A stretch of DNA of 58,492 nt, taken from the NCBI RefSeq assembly GCF_000737195.2, contig NZ_JALM01000031.1, positions 1 to 58,492 on the forward strand. Direction: 5' to 3'. Below are positions 22,788 through 30,710 of the stretch, piece after piece. A model generated the notes under the pieces. That model was not told the DNA's origin. It saw nothing but the letters and a program-made list of their open reading frames with translations, and did no database searches. Both the position numbers and the translations under genes were made by a program. Within the stretch, counting starts at the first letter, position 1. Every line of letters begins with the position of its first letter. This DNA comes from Sciscionella sediminilitoris. Its GTDB lineage: Bacteria; Actinomycetota; Actinomycetes; Mycobacteriales; Pseudonocardiaceae.

Positions 22788-23228
22788 GCCACGGATCAGC
22801 GAATCATTTCGGCACTGGTGGGCGATGCGCGCGCCAGCTATGCGGAGATCGGCAAGGAGGTGGCGCTCTCGGCGCCCGCGGTGAAGCGGCGGGTGGACCG
22901 GCTGCTCGAGCTCGGCGTGCTGCGCGGGTTCACGGCGGTGGTGAACCCGGAGGCGATCGGGCGGGGCACCGAGGCGTTCATCGAGGTGCACTGCCGGGGC
23001 AACATCACCCCGGCACGCATCCGGGGCGCGCTGGAGCCGTTCCCGGAGGTGGTCGCGGCGTACACGGTGACGGGTTCGGCGGACGCGATCGTGCACCTGC
23101 GCGCGGCGAGCATGCACCACCTGGAGAACGTGCTGGAGCAGGTGCGTGCGCTGGAGATCGTGGACACCACGGTTTCGACGGTGGTGTTGTCCACGCTGTT
23201 GGAGCGCCCGCCGATGCCGGAGCGGTAA
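22782..23228 (+). CDS. Lrp/AsnC-family transcriptional regulator
   Basis: The 148-residue regulator has an N-terminal helix-turn-helix ([20 protein letters not shown], then [20 protein letters not shown]) and a C-terminal RAM/ACT-like effector domain ([31 protein letters not shown]). It probably responds to an amino acid and controls the divergent amidinotransferase. ATG 22782 is preferred because a -10-like CAGAAT lies 7 nt upstream; ATG 22773 is an in-frame alternative. The crotonase gene follows after 11 bp. Confidence 0.9.
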   Translation: MDATDQRIISALVGDARASYAEIGKEVALSAPAVKRRVDRLLELGVLRGFTAVVNPEAIGRGTEAFIEVHCRGNITPARIRGALEPFPEVVAAYTVTGSADAIVHLRAASMHHLENVLEQVRALEIVDTTVSTVVLSTLLERPPMPER

Positions 23229-23239
23229 TCTCGCCGACC

Positions 23240-24013
23240 ATGGCTGAGACCCGCGCTGAGATCCGCACCGAACACACCGGGGGCGTCGCCGTGCTCACCG
23301 TGCACGACCCGGACCGCCGCAATGCCCTGACCACAGACCTCTCCGCCGAGCTCGCCGAGGCAGTGACCCGCTGCGAGGCCGATGATTCGGTGCACGCGCT
23401 GGTGGTCACCGGCGCGGATCCGGCGTTCTGCGCGGGGGCGGACCTCGCCGCACTCGCGGACGCGAGTGAGGCGGCCGAGCAGGAGCGCGGGCTGCGCGCG
23501 GTCTATGCGGGCTTCCTGGCGGTCGCCGAGTCACGACTGCCCACGATCGCCGCGGTGAACGGGGCCGCGGTGGGCGCGGGCCTGAATCTCGCGCTGGCCG
23601 CCGATGTGCGCATCGCGGGCCCGAAGGCACGTTTCGACGCGCGGTTCCTGAAGCTGGGCATTCACCCCGGCGGCGGGATGACCTGGATGCTGCAGCGCGC
23701 CGTCGGCCCCCAGACCGCCCGCGCGATGGTGCTGTTCGGCCAGATCCTGGGCGCCGGGGCCGCGGTGGACGCCGGTCTCGCCCATTCCGTCGCCGAGGAC
23801 CCGGTCGCCGCCGCGGTGGAGTTCGCCGAACCGGCCACCCAGGCGCCCCGGGAACTGGTACTCGCCACCAAGGCGAGCATGCGCACGACGGCCGCGCTGG
23901 ACGCGCACGCCGGTGCGGTGGACATCGAGCTGACCCCGCAGGTGGAATCGCTGAACTCGCCCGCGTTCGCCGAGCGCCTTGCGGCCATGCGGGCGAAGAT
24001 CAGCCATCGCTGA
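23240..24013 (+). CDS. enoyl-CoA hydratase/isomerase (crotonase) family protein
   Basis: A 257-residue crotonase-fold protein with both oxyanion-hole segments ([30 protein letters not shown]). The helix that usually brings the second catalytic glutamate is replaced by [15 protein letters not shown], so the acid/base pair of true enoyl-CoA hydratases is incomplete. This variant is common in actinobacterial EchA paralogues and may be an isomerase or another CoA-thioester enzyme. TAATCT, overlapping the Lrp stop codon, lies 8 nt before its ATG. The gene ends at the left edge of an iron box. Confidence 0.82.
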   Translation: MAETRAEIRTEHTGGVAVLTVHDPDRRNALTTDLSAELAEAVTRCEADDSVHALVVTGADPAFCAGADLAALADASEAAEQERGLRAVYAGFLAVAESRLPTIAAVNGAAVGAGLNLALAADVRIAGPKARFDARFLKLGIHPGGGMTWMLQRAVGPQTARAMVLFGQILGAGAAVDAGLAHSVAEDPVAAAVEFAEPATQAPRELVLATKASMRTTAALDAHAGAVDIELTPQVESLNSPAFAERLAAMRAKISHR

Positions 24014-24045
24014 CTATGTTAGTTTAGGCTAAGCTAACATAGTCA
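24011..24045 (+). promoter_or_regulatory. IdeR/DmdR-type iron box in a 35-bp palindrome
   Basis: TTAGTTTAGGCTAAGCTAA (24019-24037) matches the actinobacterial iron-box consensus TTAGGTTAGGCTAACCTAA at 17 of 19 positions. It sits inside a larger palindrome whose 12-bp outer arms TGACTATGTTAG and CTAACATAGTCA pair perfectly. The TGA of the upstream crotonase gene is the first codon of the palindrome. AAGGAG follows at 24045-24050, six bases before the ATG. Iron-loaded IdeR/DmdR should repress the downstream reductase when iron is plentiful. Confidence 0.9.
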
Positions 24046-24056
24046 AGGAGCGCGCG

Positions 24057-24893
24057 ATGACCTCGATCAGGCAGGAGATCCGCCGGATCACCCAGCACGG
24101 ACAGGGCCCGTTCAGCTGCGAGGTCGAGGTCGAGCGCGTATGGCCGATTTCCCGGGGATTCCGCCGGGTGGCGGTGCACGGCCCGGGACTGGCGCAGTAC
24201 CGCGACATCTGGCCGGCGGACGCGTTCAAACTGATGCTCCCGGGTAGCGAGCAACCGCTGCCCCGCGCCTACACGGTGCGCAGCTTCGATCCGGAACGCA
24301 ATCGGATCGAGTTCGACGTCGCCGAGCACCGCGGCGGCCCGGGAATGGCCTGGCTGGAGCGCACCGGACCGGGCGAGGTCGTCGGGTTCGCCGGGATGCG
24401 CCACGAGTTCTCCTCGGCCGCCCCGGTCGACCGGCACCTCATCGTGGGCGATGCGAGCGCCCTGCCCGCGGCCGCCGCGATCCTCGAATCACTGCCCCCG
24501 GAAGTGCCCGCGCTGGTCTGCCTTTCCACCGCGGAGGAATCGGACAAGGCACTGCTTCCCGAACGCGCACGCACCAGCGTGCACTGGGCGATCGGGCAAC
24601 CCCGCGAGGCGCTGGCCGAACTGGTGCGCTCGGTCGCCGCACCGCAGGGGCGCACCCAGGCATGGCTGGCCGCCGAGGCGGCGGTGGTGCGCGAGCTGCG
24701 CCGGTTCACCCTCGAGGAGTGCGGTGTGGACCGCCAGGACATGCAGGCCCGCGCGTACTGGAAGGCCGGAGTGGACAGTACGGCGATCGATGCGGACAGC
24801 ATCGTGCGCTATCAGAAGGCCATGGCGGACGGTTTGGACGTCACCGACCCGGATGTGGTCGACCGGATGGAATTCGAAACCGCGGGAGGCTGA
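24057..24893 (+). CDS. siderophore-interacting protein (ferric-siderophore reductase), iron-box controlled
   Basis: A 278-residue SIP-family flavoprotein. It shows the FAD signature RAYTVR (~residues 73-78), the start of the NAD(P)H domain at HLIVGDASALPAAAAILESL, and the diagnostic C-terminal QAWLAAEAAVVRELRRFTLE and RAYWKAG. It reduces Fe(III)-siderophores in the cytoplasm to free iron. Its RBS AAGGAG and the iron box just upstream make the start certain and predict induction in iron starvation. No siderophore synthesis or import genes lie nearby. It is only distantly similar to the family copy at 18 kb. Confidence 0.93.
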   Translation: MTSIRQEIRRITQHGQGPFSCEVEVERVWPISRGFRRVAVHGPGLAQYRDIWPADAFKLMLPGSEQPLPRAYTVRSFDPERNRIEFDVAEHRGGPGMAWLERTGPGEVVGFAGMRHEFSSAAPVDRHLIVGDASALPAAAAILESLPPEVPALVCLSTAEESDKALLPERARTSVHWAIGQPREALAELVRSVAAPQGRTQAWLAAEAAVVRELRRFTLEECGVDRQDMQARAYWKAGVDSTAIDADSIVRYQKAMADGLDVTDPDVVDRMEFETAGG

Positions 24894-25189
24894 ACCTCGA
24901 GCTAACTGAAGTTCCGTACGACGAAACACGCACGGCGTGATCTCCGACACACAGGTGCTTGTACGACACAATCGATGCAGCGGCACTGACATGCGCTTGG
25001 TAGTAGTCACGGCAGGCCCAGCGGGTGGTCACGCGATGATGCAGCACACGATGCGTTTTCCTGCGAAGTGGGAGCACCATGTGCACTCGGTGCGCCTCGA
25101 GCGAAGACGGTTAGCATCGACGGTGCGCAAGCAAAGGGTTGGCAACCCTGAGCAGCGGCCCGAGCGTGGAGAGAAGGTACGGGTAAGCG
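24894..25189 (+). promoter_or_regulatory. korA leader region: -10 box and small hairpin
   Basis: No convincing gene lies in this 296-bp gap. TAGCAT at 25112-25117 is a plausible -10, which would give a ~65-nt leader before korA. That leader contains the hairpin GGGTT-GGC-AACCC at 25136-25148. A riboswitch could not be recognised. The left 200 bp have no obvious structure. Confidence 0.4.
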
Positions 25190-27076
25190 ATGAGCCTGAG
25201 CGAGGTCGACGAGAAGGTCGGCGACAGTTCGAGCACCAAACTGAACCGGGTCGTGATCCGGTTCGCCGGTGACTCCGGGGACGGCATGCAGCTGACCGGG
25301 GACCGGTTCACCTCCGAGGCCGCCTCCTTCGGCAACGACCTCGCGACCTTGCCGAACTTCCCGGCGGAGATCCGCGCCCCACAGGGCACGCTGCCCGGAG
25401 TGTCCAGCTTCCAGCTGCACTTCGCGGACTACGACATCCTCACCCCGGGCGATCGCCCGGATGTGCTCGTCGCGATGAACCCGGCAGCGCTCAAGGCGAA
25501 CCTCGCCGATGTGCCCAAGAGCGGGATCATCATCGTCAACACCGACGAGTTCAACAAGCGCAACCTGACCAAGGTCGGCTATGCCGCGAACCCGCTCGAA
25601 GACGGTTCGCTGGAGAACTTCCAGGTCTACGAGGTCGCCATGGGCACGATCACCCAGGGCGCGCTCGCCGAGACCGGGCTCGGCAAAAAGGACGCCGAGC
25701 GCTGCAAGAACATGTTCGCCCTCGGCCTGCTCTCCTGGATGTACCACCGTCCGACCGAGGGCACCGAACAGTTCCTGCGGGACAAGTTCGCCAAGAAGCC
25801 GGACATCGCCGAGGCGAACATCCTGGCCTTCCGCGCCGGCTGGAACTACGGCGAGACCACCGAGGCCTTCGCGGTCACCTACGAGGTCGCCCCCGCCAAG
25901 CTCGCGCCGGGCACCTACCGGCAGATCACCGGGAACACCGCGCTCGCCTACGGAGTGGTCGCCTCGGCCGAACTGTCCAAGCTGCCGGTGCTGCTCGGCA
26001 CCTACCCGATCACCCCGGCCTCGGACATCCTGCACGAGCTGTCCAAGCACAAGAATTTCAACGTCACCACCTTCCAGGCCGAGGACGAGATCGCCGGGAT
26101 CGGCGCCGCGCTCGGGCACGCATTCGGTGGCGGGCTGGGCATGACCACGACCTCGGGACCCGGTGTCGCGCTCAAGTCCGAGACCATCGGGCTCGCGGTG
26201 ATGACCGAGCTGCCGCTGGTGGTGATCGACGTGCAGCGCGGCGGGCCATCGACCGGGCTGCCGACCAAGACCGAGCAGGCCGACCTGTTGCAGGCGATGT
26301 TCGGCCGCAACGGCGAATCCCCGGTCCCGATCGTCGCCCCGGCCACCCCGGCCGACTGCTTCGACGCGGCACTCGAGGCGACCCGGATCGCGCTGCGCTA
26401 CCGCACCCCGGTGATCCTGCTTTCCGACGGCTCGATCGCGAACGGTTCGGAGCCGTGGCTGATCCCGGACGTGGACACGCTGCCCGATCTTTCCGTGCAG
26501 TACGCGAACGAGCCCAACGCACCGGACGGTTCCGGGGAGTTCTGGCCCTATCTGCGCGATCCGGAGACCCTGGCCCGCCCGTGGGCCGTTCCCGGGACAC
26601 CCGGCCTGCAGCACCGCATCGGCGGCCTGGAGAAACAGGACGGCAAGGGCTCGATCTCCTACGACCCGGACAACCACGACGCGATGGTCCGCATCCGCCA
26701 GTCCAAAGTGGACGGTATCGAGGTGCCGGATGTGACCGTGGACGACCCATCCGGTGGCGAGGCGAAGATGCTCGTGCTCGGCTGGGGATCCACCTACGGC
26801 CCGATCGGCGCGGCCGCACGAAGGGTGCGCGCCAAGGGCATGCCGGTCGCGAGCGCGCACCTGCGCAACCTGAACCCCTTCCCCGCCAATCTCGGGGATG
26901 TCCTTCGCCGCTACGAACGCGTGCTCGTTCCGGAGATGAACGGCGGCCAGCTCGCCCTGCTGCTGCGCGGCAAGTATCTGGTCGATGTGCGCTCGTACAC
27001 GAAGGTAGCCGGGCTGCCGTTCAAGGCAGAGGAACTCGAGCAGGTGTTCACCGACCACATAGGGGAGATCGCATGA
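25190..27076 (+). CDS. korA: 2-oxoglutarate:ferredoxin oxidoreductase, alpha (gamma-alpha fused) subunit
   Basis: With KorB it forms the CoA-dependent 2-oxoglutarate:ferredoxin oxidoreductase that replaces or supplements 2-oxoglutarate dehydrogenase in actinobacteria. The 628-residue subunit is a fusion of a gamma domain (residues ~20-200: RFAGDSGDGMQLTGDRF, AEIRAPQGT) with the alpha domain (from ~240: LLGTYPITPASDIL, FQAEDEIAGIGAALGHAFGG, TTTSGPGVALKSETIGLAV, QRGGPSTGLPTKTEQADL). It ends with a domain II swivel (LGWGSTYGPI, LNPFP). It overlaps korB by ATGA. Confidence 0.95.
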   Translation: MSLSEVDEKVGDSSSTKLNRVVIRFAGDSGDGMQLTGDRFTSEAASFGNDLATLPNFPAEIRAPQGTLPGVSSFQLHFADYDILTPGDRPDVLVAMNPAALKANLADVPKSGIIIVNTDEFNKRNLTKVGYAANPLEDGSLENFQVYEVAMGTITQGALAETGLGKKDAERCKNMFALGLLSWMYHRPTEGTEQFLRDKFAKKPDIAEANILAFRAGWNYGETTEAFAVTYEVAPAKLAPGTYRQITGNTALAYGVVASAELSKLPVLLGTYPITPASDILHELSKHKNFNVTTFQAEDEIAGIGAALGHAFGGGLGMTTTSGPGVALKSETIGLAVMTELPLVVIDVQRGGPSTGLPTKTEQADLLQAMFGRNGESPVPIVAPATPADCFDAALEATRIALRYRTPVILLSDGSIANGSEPWLIPDVDTLPDLSVQYANEPNAPDGSGEFWPYLRDPETLARPWAVPGTPGLQHRIGGLEKQDGKGSISYDPDNHDAMVRIRQSKVDGIEVPDVTVDDPSGGEAKMLVLGWGSTYGPIGAAARRVRAKGMPVASAHLRNLNPFPANLGDVLRRYERVLVPEMNGGQLALLLRGKYLVDVRSYTKVAGLPFKAEELEQVFTDHIGEIA

Positions 27077-28155
27077 CCGCGACGGATCTGGGGCTACCGC
27101 AGCTCGGTGGGCTCGACCTCGTGCCGAGCACCGAAGAACCGCAGAAGGCCAAGGACTACAAGTCGGACCAGGAAGTGCGCTGGTGTCCCGGCTGCGGTGA
27201 CTACATCGTGCTCAACACCATGCAGTCCTTCCTGCCCACGCTCGGGCTCAAACCCGAGAACATCGTGTTCATCTCCGGGATCGGCTGCTCCTCGCGGTTC
27301 CCGTACTACATGAACACCTACGGGATGCACTCCATCCACGGCCGCGCGCCCGCGATCGCGACCGGGCTCGCCGTCGGCCGCCCCGATCTCTCGGTCTGGG
27401 TGGTCACCGGGGACGGGGACGCGCTGTCCATCGGCGGCAACCACCTCGTGCATGCCTTGCGGCGCAACGTGAACATCAAGATCCTGCTGTTCAACAACCG
27501 CATCTACGGGCTCACCAAGGGCCAGTACTCGCCGACCTCGGAGACCGGGAAGGTCACCAAGTCCACCCCGATGGGCTCGCTGGACACCCCGTTCAACCCG
27601 GTCTCGCTCGCGCTCGGCGCGGAGGCCAGCTTCGTCGGCCGGGCACTCGACTCGGACAAGAAGGGGCTGACCGAGGTCCTCACCGCGGCCGCCAACCACC
27701 GTGGTTCGGCGCTGGTGGAGATCTACCAGAACTGCCCGATCTTCAACGACGGCGCCTTCGACATGCTCAAGGACCGGGATGAGGCCGAGCGCCGGATCAT
27801 CCCGCTGCGCGAGGGGGAGCCGGTCACGTTCGGCCCCGAGTCCTCCGACGGCGAACGCGAGTACGGCGTGGTGCGCGATCCGGAGACCGGCGGACTCACC
27901 GTGCGCAAGCTGGCCGAGGTCGGCGTGGAGCAGGTGGTCACGCACAACCCGGCCGCGGCCGATCCCGCCCAGGCGTTCGCGCTCTCCCGGCTCACCGGTT
28001 CCGATCTCGCGCACACGGTCACCGGGATCTTCCGCAAGGTGCAGGCGCCGAGCTACGACGACCTCGCCCGCGAGCAGGTCCAGACGGCGATGACCAAGCG
28101 CCCTGGTGATCTGCAGCAGCTGTTGCGCGGCAACGACACCTGGACGGTCAGCTGA
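27073..28155 (+). CDS. korB: 2-oxoglutarate:ferredoxin oxidoreductase, beta subunit
   Basis: The 360-residue catalytic subunit binds thiamine diphosphate and a [4Fe-4S] cluster. The cluster ligands are likely WCPGCGD, the cysteine of GIGCSSRF and the cysteine of YQNCPIFND. The TPP/Mg motif is GDGDALSIGGNHLVHALRRN followed by NNRIYGLTKGQ. Electrons from oxidative decarboxylation of 2-oxoglutarate go to ferredoxin; the small P450-type ferredoxin downstream is a separate system. The 3' end overlaps the convergent TetR gene by 8 bp. Confidence 0.95.
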   Translation: MTATDLGLPQLGGLDLVPSTEEPQKAKDYKSDQEVRWCPGCGDYIVLNTMQSFLPTLGLKPENIVFISGIGCSSRFPYYMNTYGMHSIHGRAPAIATGLAVGRPDLSVWVVTGDGDALSIGGNHLVHALRRNVNIKILLFNNRIYGLTKGQYSPTSETGKVTKSTPMGSLDTPFNPVSLALGAEASFVGRALDSDKKGLTEVLTAAANHRGSALVEIYQNCPIFNDGAFDMLKDRDEAERRIIPLREGEPVTFGPESSDGEREYGVVRDPETGGLTVRKLAEVGVEQVVTHNPAAADPAQAFALSRLTGSDLAHTVTGIFRKVQAPSYDDLAREQVQTAMTKRPGDLQQLLRGNDTWTVS

Positions 28156-28735
28156 AGTCTCCGCGTTCCGGCAGCGGTTCCGCGATGCCGTGCATGAGCT
28201 GGCGCATCGCGGCCCGCAGCACGGTTCGCTGCTGCGGGCCCTCGTACCGCACCGCAACCCGGTAGGCGGCGGCGAGCGCGGCCGCGGCCACCGCCGGGTA
28301 CAGCTCGTCCGGTTTGGTGCCGGTGCGTTCGGCGATCACCTCGCGCATCAGCATGCCCGGCTGTTCGAGCGCGGCGTGCAAATGCGGCAGTAGCCCCGGA
28401 TTCGCGTTCAGCATCTCGGCGATCCCGAGCATCGAGGTCTCGCCCGTCGTTCCTTCCAGTACCGCGTCGAACGCCTGCTCGAGCGATTCGTGCGCCGGTC
28501 GCTCCCGCAGTTCCTCGACCGCCTGCCTGGTGGAGAACTGCACCAGCGCCACGATCGCGGCTTCCTTGGTCGCGAAGTAGTTGAAGAACGTGCGCGGGGA
28601 AACCCCTGCGGCGCGGGCGATCCCGTCCACGGTGACACCGTCCATGCCGTGTTCGAGCGCGAGCCGCCACGCGTGCTCGGCGATCGTGGTGCGGGTGGCC
28701 TGCTTCTTCCGTTCCCGCAACCCTTGCTGGGTCAT
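28148..28735 (-). CDS. TetR-family transcriptional regulator (P450-linked)
   Basis: A 195-residue regulator with the TetR DNA-binding domain at residues ~10-57, including ERKKQATRTTIAEHAWRLAL and GVTVDGIARAAGVSPRTFFN. The C-terminal domain starts around residue 75 and is Ala/Leu/Arg rich with no known ligand motif. It is divergent from a cytochrome P450 gene, with a TTGCA-N5-TGCAA palindrome between them, so it most likely represses the P450-ferredoxin unit and itself. The ATG at 28735 was preferred to upstream in-frame sequence, which only mirrors the P450 gene. Confidence 0.9.
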   Translation of the reverse strand: MTQQGLRERKKQATRTTIAEHAWRLALEHGMDGVTVDGIARAAGVSPRTFFNYFATKEAAIVALVQFSTRQAVEELRERPAHESLEQAFDAVLEGTTGETSMLGIAEMLNANPGLLPHLHAALEQPGMLMREVIAERTGTKPDELYPAVAAAALAAAYRVAVRYEGPQQRTVLRAAMRQLMHGIAEPLPERGDFS

Positions 28736-28761
28736 GGGCGGCAGTTTACCTTTCAATAATA

Positions 28762-28791
28762 TTGCAGTGTATGCAAGATTATCGCTACGGT
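28762..28791 (+). promoter_or_regulatory. P450 promoter overlapping TetR operator
   Basis: TTGCA-GTGTA-TGCAA (28762-28776) is a perfect 5-bp-arm palindrome. Its left arm also supplies the -35-like TTGCAG, followed by an 18-bp spacer and the -10 TACGGT at 28786-28791. A TetR dimer on the palindrome would therefore block the P450 promoter. The 75-bp gap also contains the TetR promoter on the other strand. Confidence 0.6.
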
Positions 28792-28825
28792 GGAGGGGAC
28801 GGATCGCGCGGCCACTGGAGGAGCC

Positions 28826-30022
28826 ATGAGTGTTTCGACCTTCCCAGTACAGCGCGAGACCTTCTTCGATCCGCCACGCGAACTGCTCACCTTCCCGCCC
28901 GTGCAGGCGGTGCATCTGGCGGACGGCACCCGCAGCTGGGTGGTGACCGGGCACGCCGAGGTCCGGGCGGTGCTCGCGGATCCACGATTCAGCTCGGACC
29001 GCACCGGTGCGGTGACCGCGGACAATCCGGAGCGGGCCCTGCGGCTGCGGGAACTGCGTGAGCGGCGCGGGGAGAGCACCCCGCCCGGTTCCTTCCTCGG
29101 CATGGACCCGCCCGAGCACGGCCACTACCGCAAACTGCTGACCAGTCAGTTCACCCTGCGCCGGATGCGCGCCCTGGAGACCAGGATCGCCGAGATCGTC
29201 TCCGATCAGCTCGACGAGCTCGCGGGCAGCGGCCAGCCCGCCGATCTGGTCGCGCACTTCGCGATGCCGGTGCCCTCGCTGGTGATCTGCGAACTGCTCG
29301 GGGTTCCCTATGCCCGGCGCGCGGAGTTCCAGCACGCCACCAAGACCCTGCTGCGCCGGGATACCGATGTGGACGAGATGGAGCGGACCACGGGTGCGGT
29401 GCGCGAGTTCCTGCACGAGCTCGTGCGGGACAAGCGCGGGGCGCCGACCGACGACATTCTCGGCGGGCTCATCGCCCAGTCCGGGCTCAGCGACCAGGAA
29501 CTCGTGAACATCTCGTTCCTGCTGCTCGCCGCGGGCCACGAGACCACGGCGAACATGCTCGGCCTCGGCACCTTCGCCCTGCTCTGCCACCCCGAGCAGC
29601 TGCGCATCCTGCGCGCCGATCCCGGCCTGATGCCGACCGCCGTCGAGGAACTGCTGCGCTACCTGACGATCATCTCCTCGCTCGTGCCCCGGGTGGCCAC
29701 CGAGGACCTCAGCATCGGGGACACCCTCATCCGCGCGGGGGAGACGGTCGGGCTATCCCTTGCGGCCGCGAACCGGGACAGCGCGCTCACCGAGAACCCC
29801 GGCGAGCTGGACGTCAGCCGGGCCCGCACCCACCACCTCGCGTTCGGCCACGGCATCCACCAGTGCCTCGGCCAGCAGCTGGCCCGCTCCGAGATGACCG
29901 TCGGGTTCCGCGCCCTGCTCGACCGGTTCGCAACGCTGCGGCTCGCCGTGGCCCCCGAGGAGGTTCCGCTGCGTTCCGATATGACGATCTATGGCGTGCA
30001 CGAACTGCCCGTCGCCTGGTAA
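28826..30022 (+). CDS. cytochrome P450 (bacterial class I, CYP107-like)
   Basis: The 398-residue soluble P450 has the I-helix oxygen-activation motif AAGHETT (E239-T240), the K-helix ExxR in EELLRYL, and the heme-ligand loop FGHGIHQCLG with C347. It is expected to hydroxylate or epoxidise a small hydrophobic molecule using electrons from the ferredoxin encoded 35 bp downstream. GGAGGAG precedes the ATG at a good distance. TetR control suggests substrate induction. The substrate is unknown; a tailoring or detoxification role is possible. Confidence 0.93.
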   Translation: MSVSTFPVQRETFFDPPRELLTFPPVQAVHLADGTRSWVVTGHAEVRAVLADPRFSSDRTGAVTADNPERALRLRELRERRGESTPPGSFLGMDPPEHGHYRKLLTSQFTLRRMRALETRIAEIVSDQLDELAGSGQPADLVAHFAMPVPSLVICELLGVPYARRAEFQHATKTLLRRDTDVDEMERTTGAVREFLHELVRDKRGAPTDDILGGLIAQSGLSDQELVNISFLLLAAGHETTANMLGLGTFALLCHPEQLRILRADPGLMPTAVEELLRYLTIISSLVPRVATEDLSIGDTLIRAGETVGLSLAAANRDSALTENPGELDVSRARTHHLAFGHGIHQCLGQQLARSEMTVGFRALLDRFATLRLAVAPEEVPLRSDMTIYGVHELPVAW

Positions 30023-30057
30023 ACAAGAGACCTTCACACGAAAGGCATACCCACCAC

Positions 30058-30252
30058 ATGAAGATCATCGCCAACACCGAAGTCTGCATCGGCGCCGGGC
30101 AGTGCGTGCTGACCGCGGAGAAGTACTTCGACCAGAGCGAGGACGACGGCACGGTCATCGTGCTCAACGAGACCCCGGACGCCGGGGACGAGGGCTCCGT
30201 CGAGGAGGCGGTCAACATCTGCCCCTCCGGCGCACTCAGCATCGAGCGCTGA
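30058..30252 (+). CDS. [3Fe-4S]-type ferredoxin for the P450
   Basis: A 64-residue ferredoxin with only three cluster cysteines, C10 and C16 in CIGAGQC and C55 in NICPSGA. Alanine 13 sits where a fourth ligand would be, which predicts a [3Fe-4S] cluster as in streptomycete P450 partner ferredoxins. It transfers electrons from a ferredoxin reductase to the P450 encoded upstream. No reductase gene is in the window, so one must be supplied elsewhere in the genome. Confidence 0.92.
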   Translation: MKIIANTEVCIGAGQCVLTAEKYFDQSEDDGTVIVLNETPDAGDEGSVEEAVNICPSGALSIER

Positions 30253-30254
30253 GT

Positions 30255-30704
30255 TGCGCGCCGCGTCCAGGTCCCTGGACGATCACCGATATCGAGGCGC
30301 TTCCGGAGAACGGCAGCCGCCACGAAATTCTGACTCCGGGGGCACTCACCGTGAGTCCTGCGGAAGGCGCGCGGCATCAACGCGCCGCGCGCCGTCTCGC
30401 TAACCTCCTCGAAGCCGCGGCGAACGCGGCAGGCGCAGGCGTCGACGTCATCGAAGCGATCAATGTGCGTCATTCGGACGAACGGCTGACCATTCCGGAC
30501 ATCGCCGTCGTCGACCGGGCCGCCGCAGGAAAAGATCCGACATACTTCGTGCCCTGACCCCAGACCATGCCTGCATGTGCAGCGGCTCGGCGGGGGAGCT
30601 ACGAACAGGTCGCTGCCTACCTGGGCGGCACGGAGCACGCGGTCAACGGGCCGTTCCCGTGCACCTTCGATCCCGCTGACCTGATCCGCCAGGTGATCAG
30701 CTGA
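30255..30704 (+). pseudogene. collapsed Uma2-family (DUF820) nuclease-fold gene
   Basis: Two parts of one Uma2-type gene lie in the same frame. Bases ~30267-30557 encode the N-terminal block (WTITDIEALPENGSRHEILT, VSPAEGARHQRAARRLANLL, ERLTIPDIAVVDRAA), ending at a TGA. Bases ~30588-30704 encode the C-terminal block (SYEQVAAYLGG, GPFPCTFDPADLIRQVIS). The ~80 middle residues that carry most PD-(D/E)xK catalytic residues are missing, and no clear start codon is present. It is therefore a deletion-inactivated gene, convergent with the acidic-linker protein gene. Confidence 0.75.
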
Positions 30705-30710
30705 CCCGGC

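Noticed and set aside
24894-25189. Small gene in the gap before korA
   Set aside because: Open frames exist on both strands but none has a convincing start, RBS or conserved-looking composition.
25007-27058. Long minus-strand open frame opposite korA
   Set aside because: korA is certain by motifs and operon structure; the antisense frame has low-complexity composition typical of a codon shadow.
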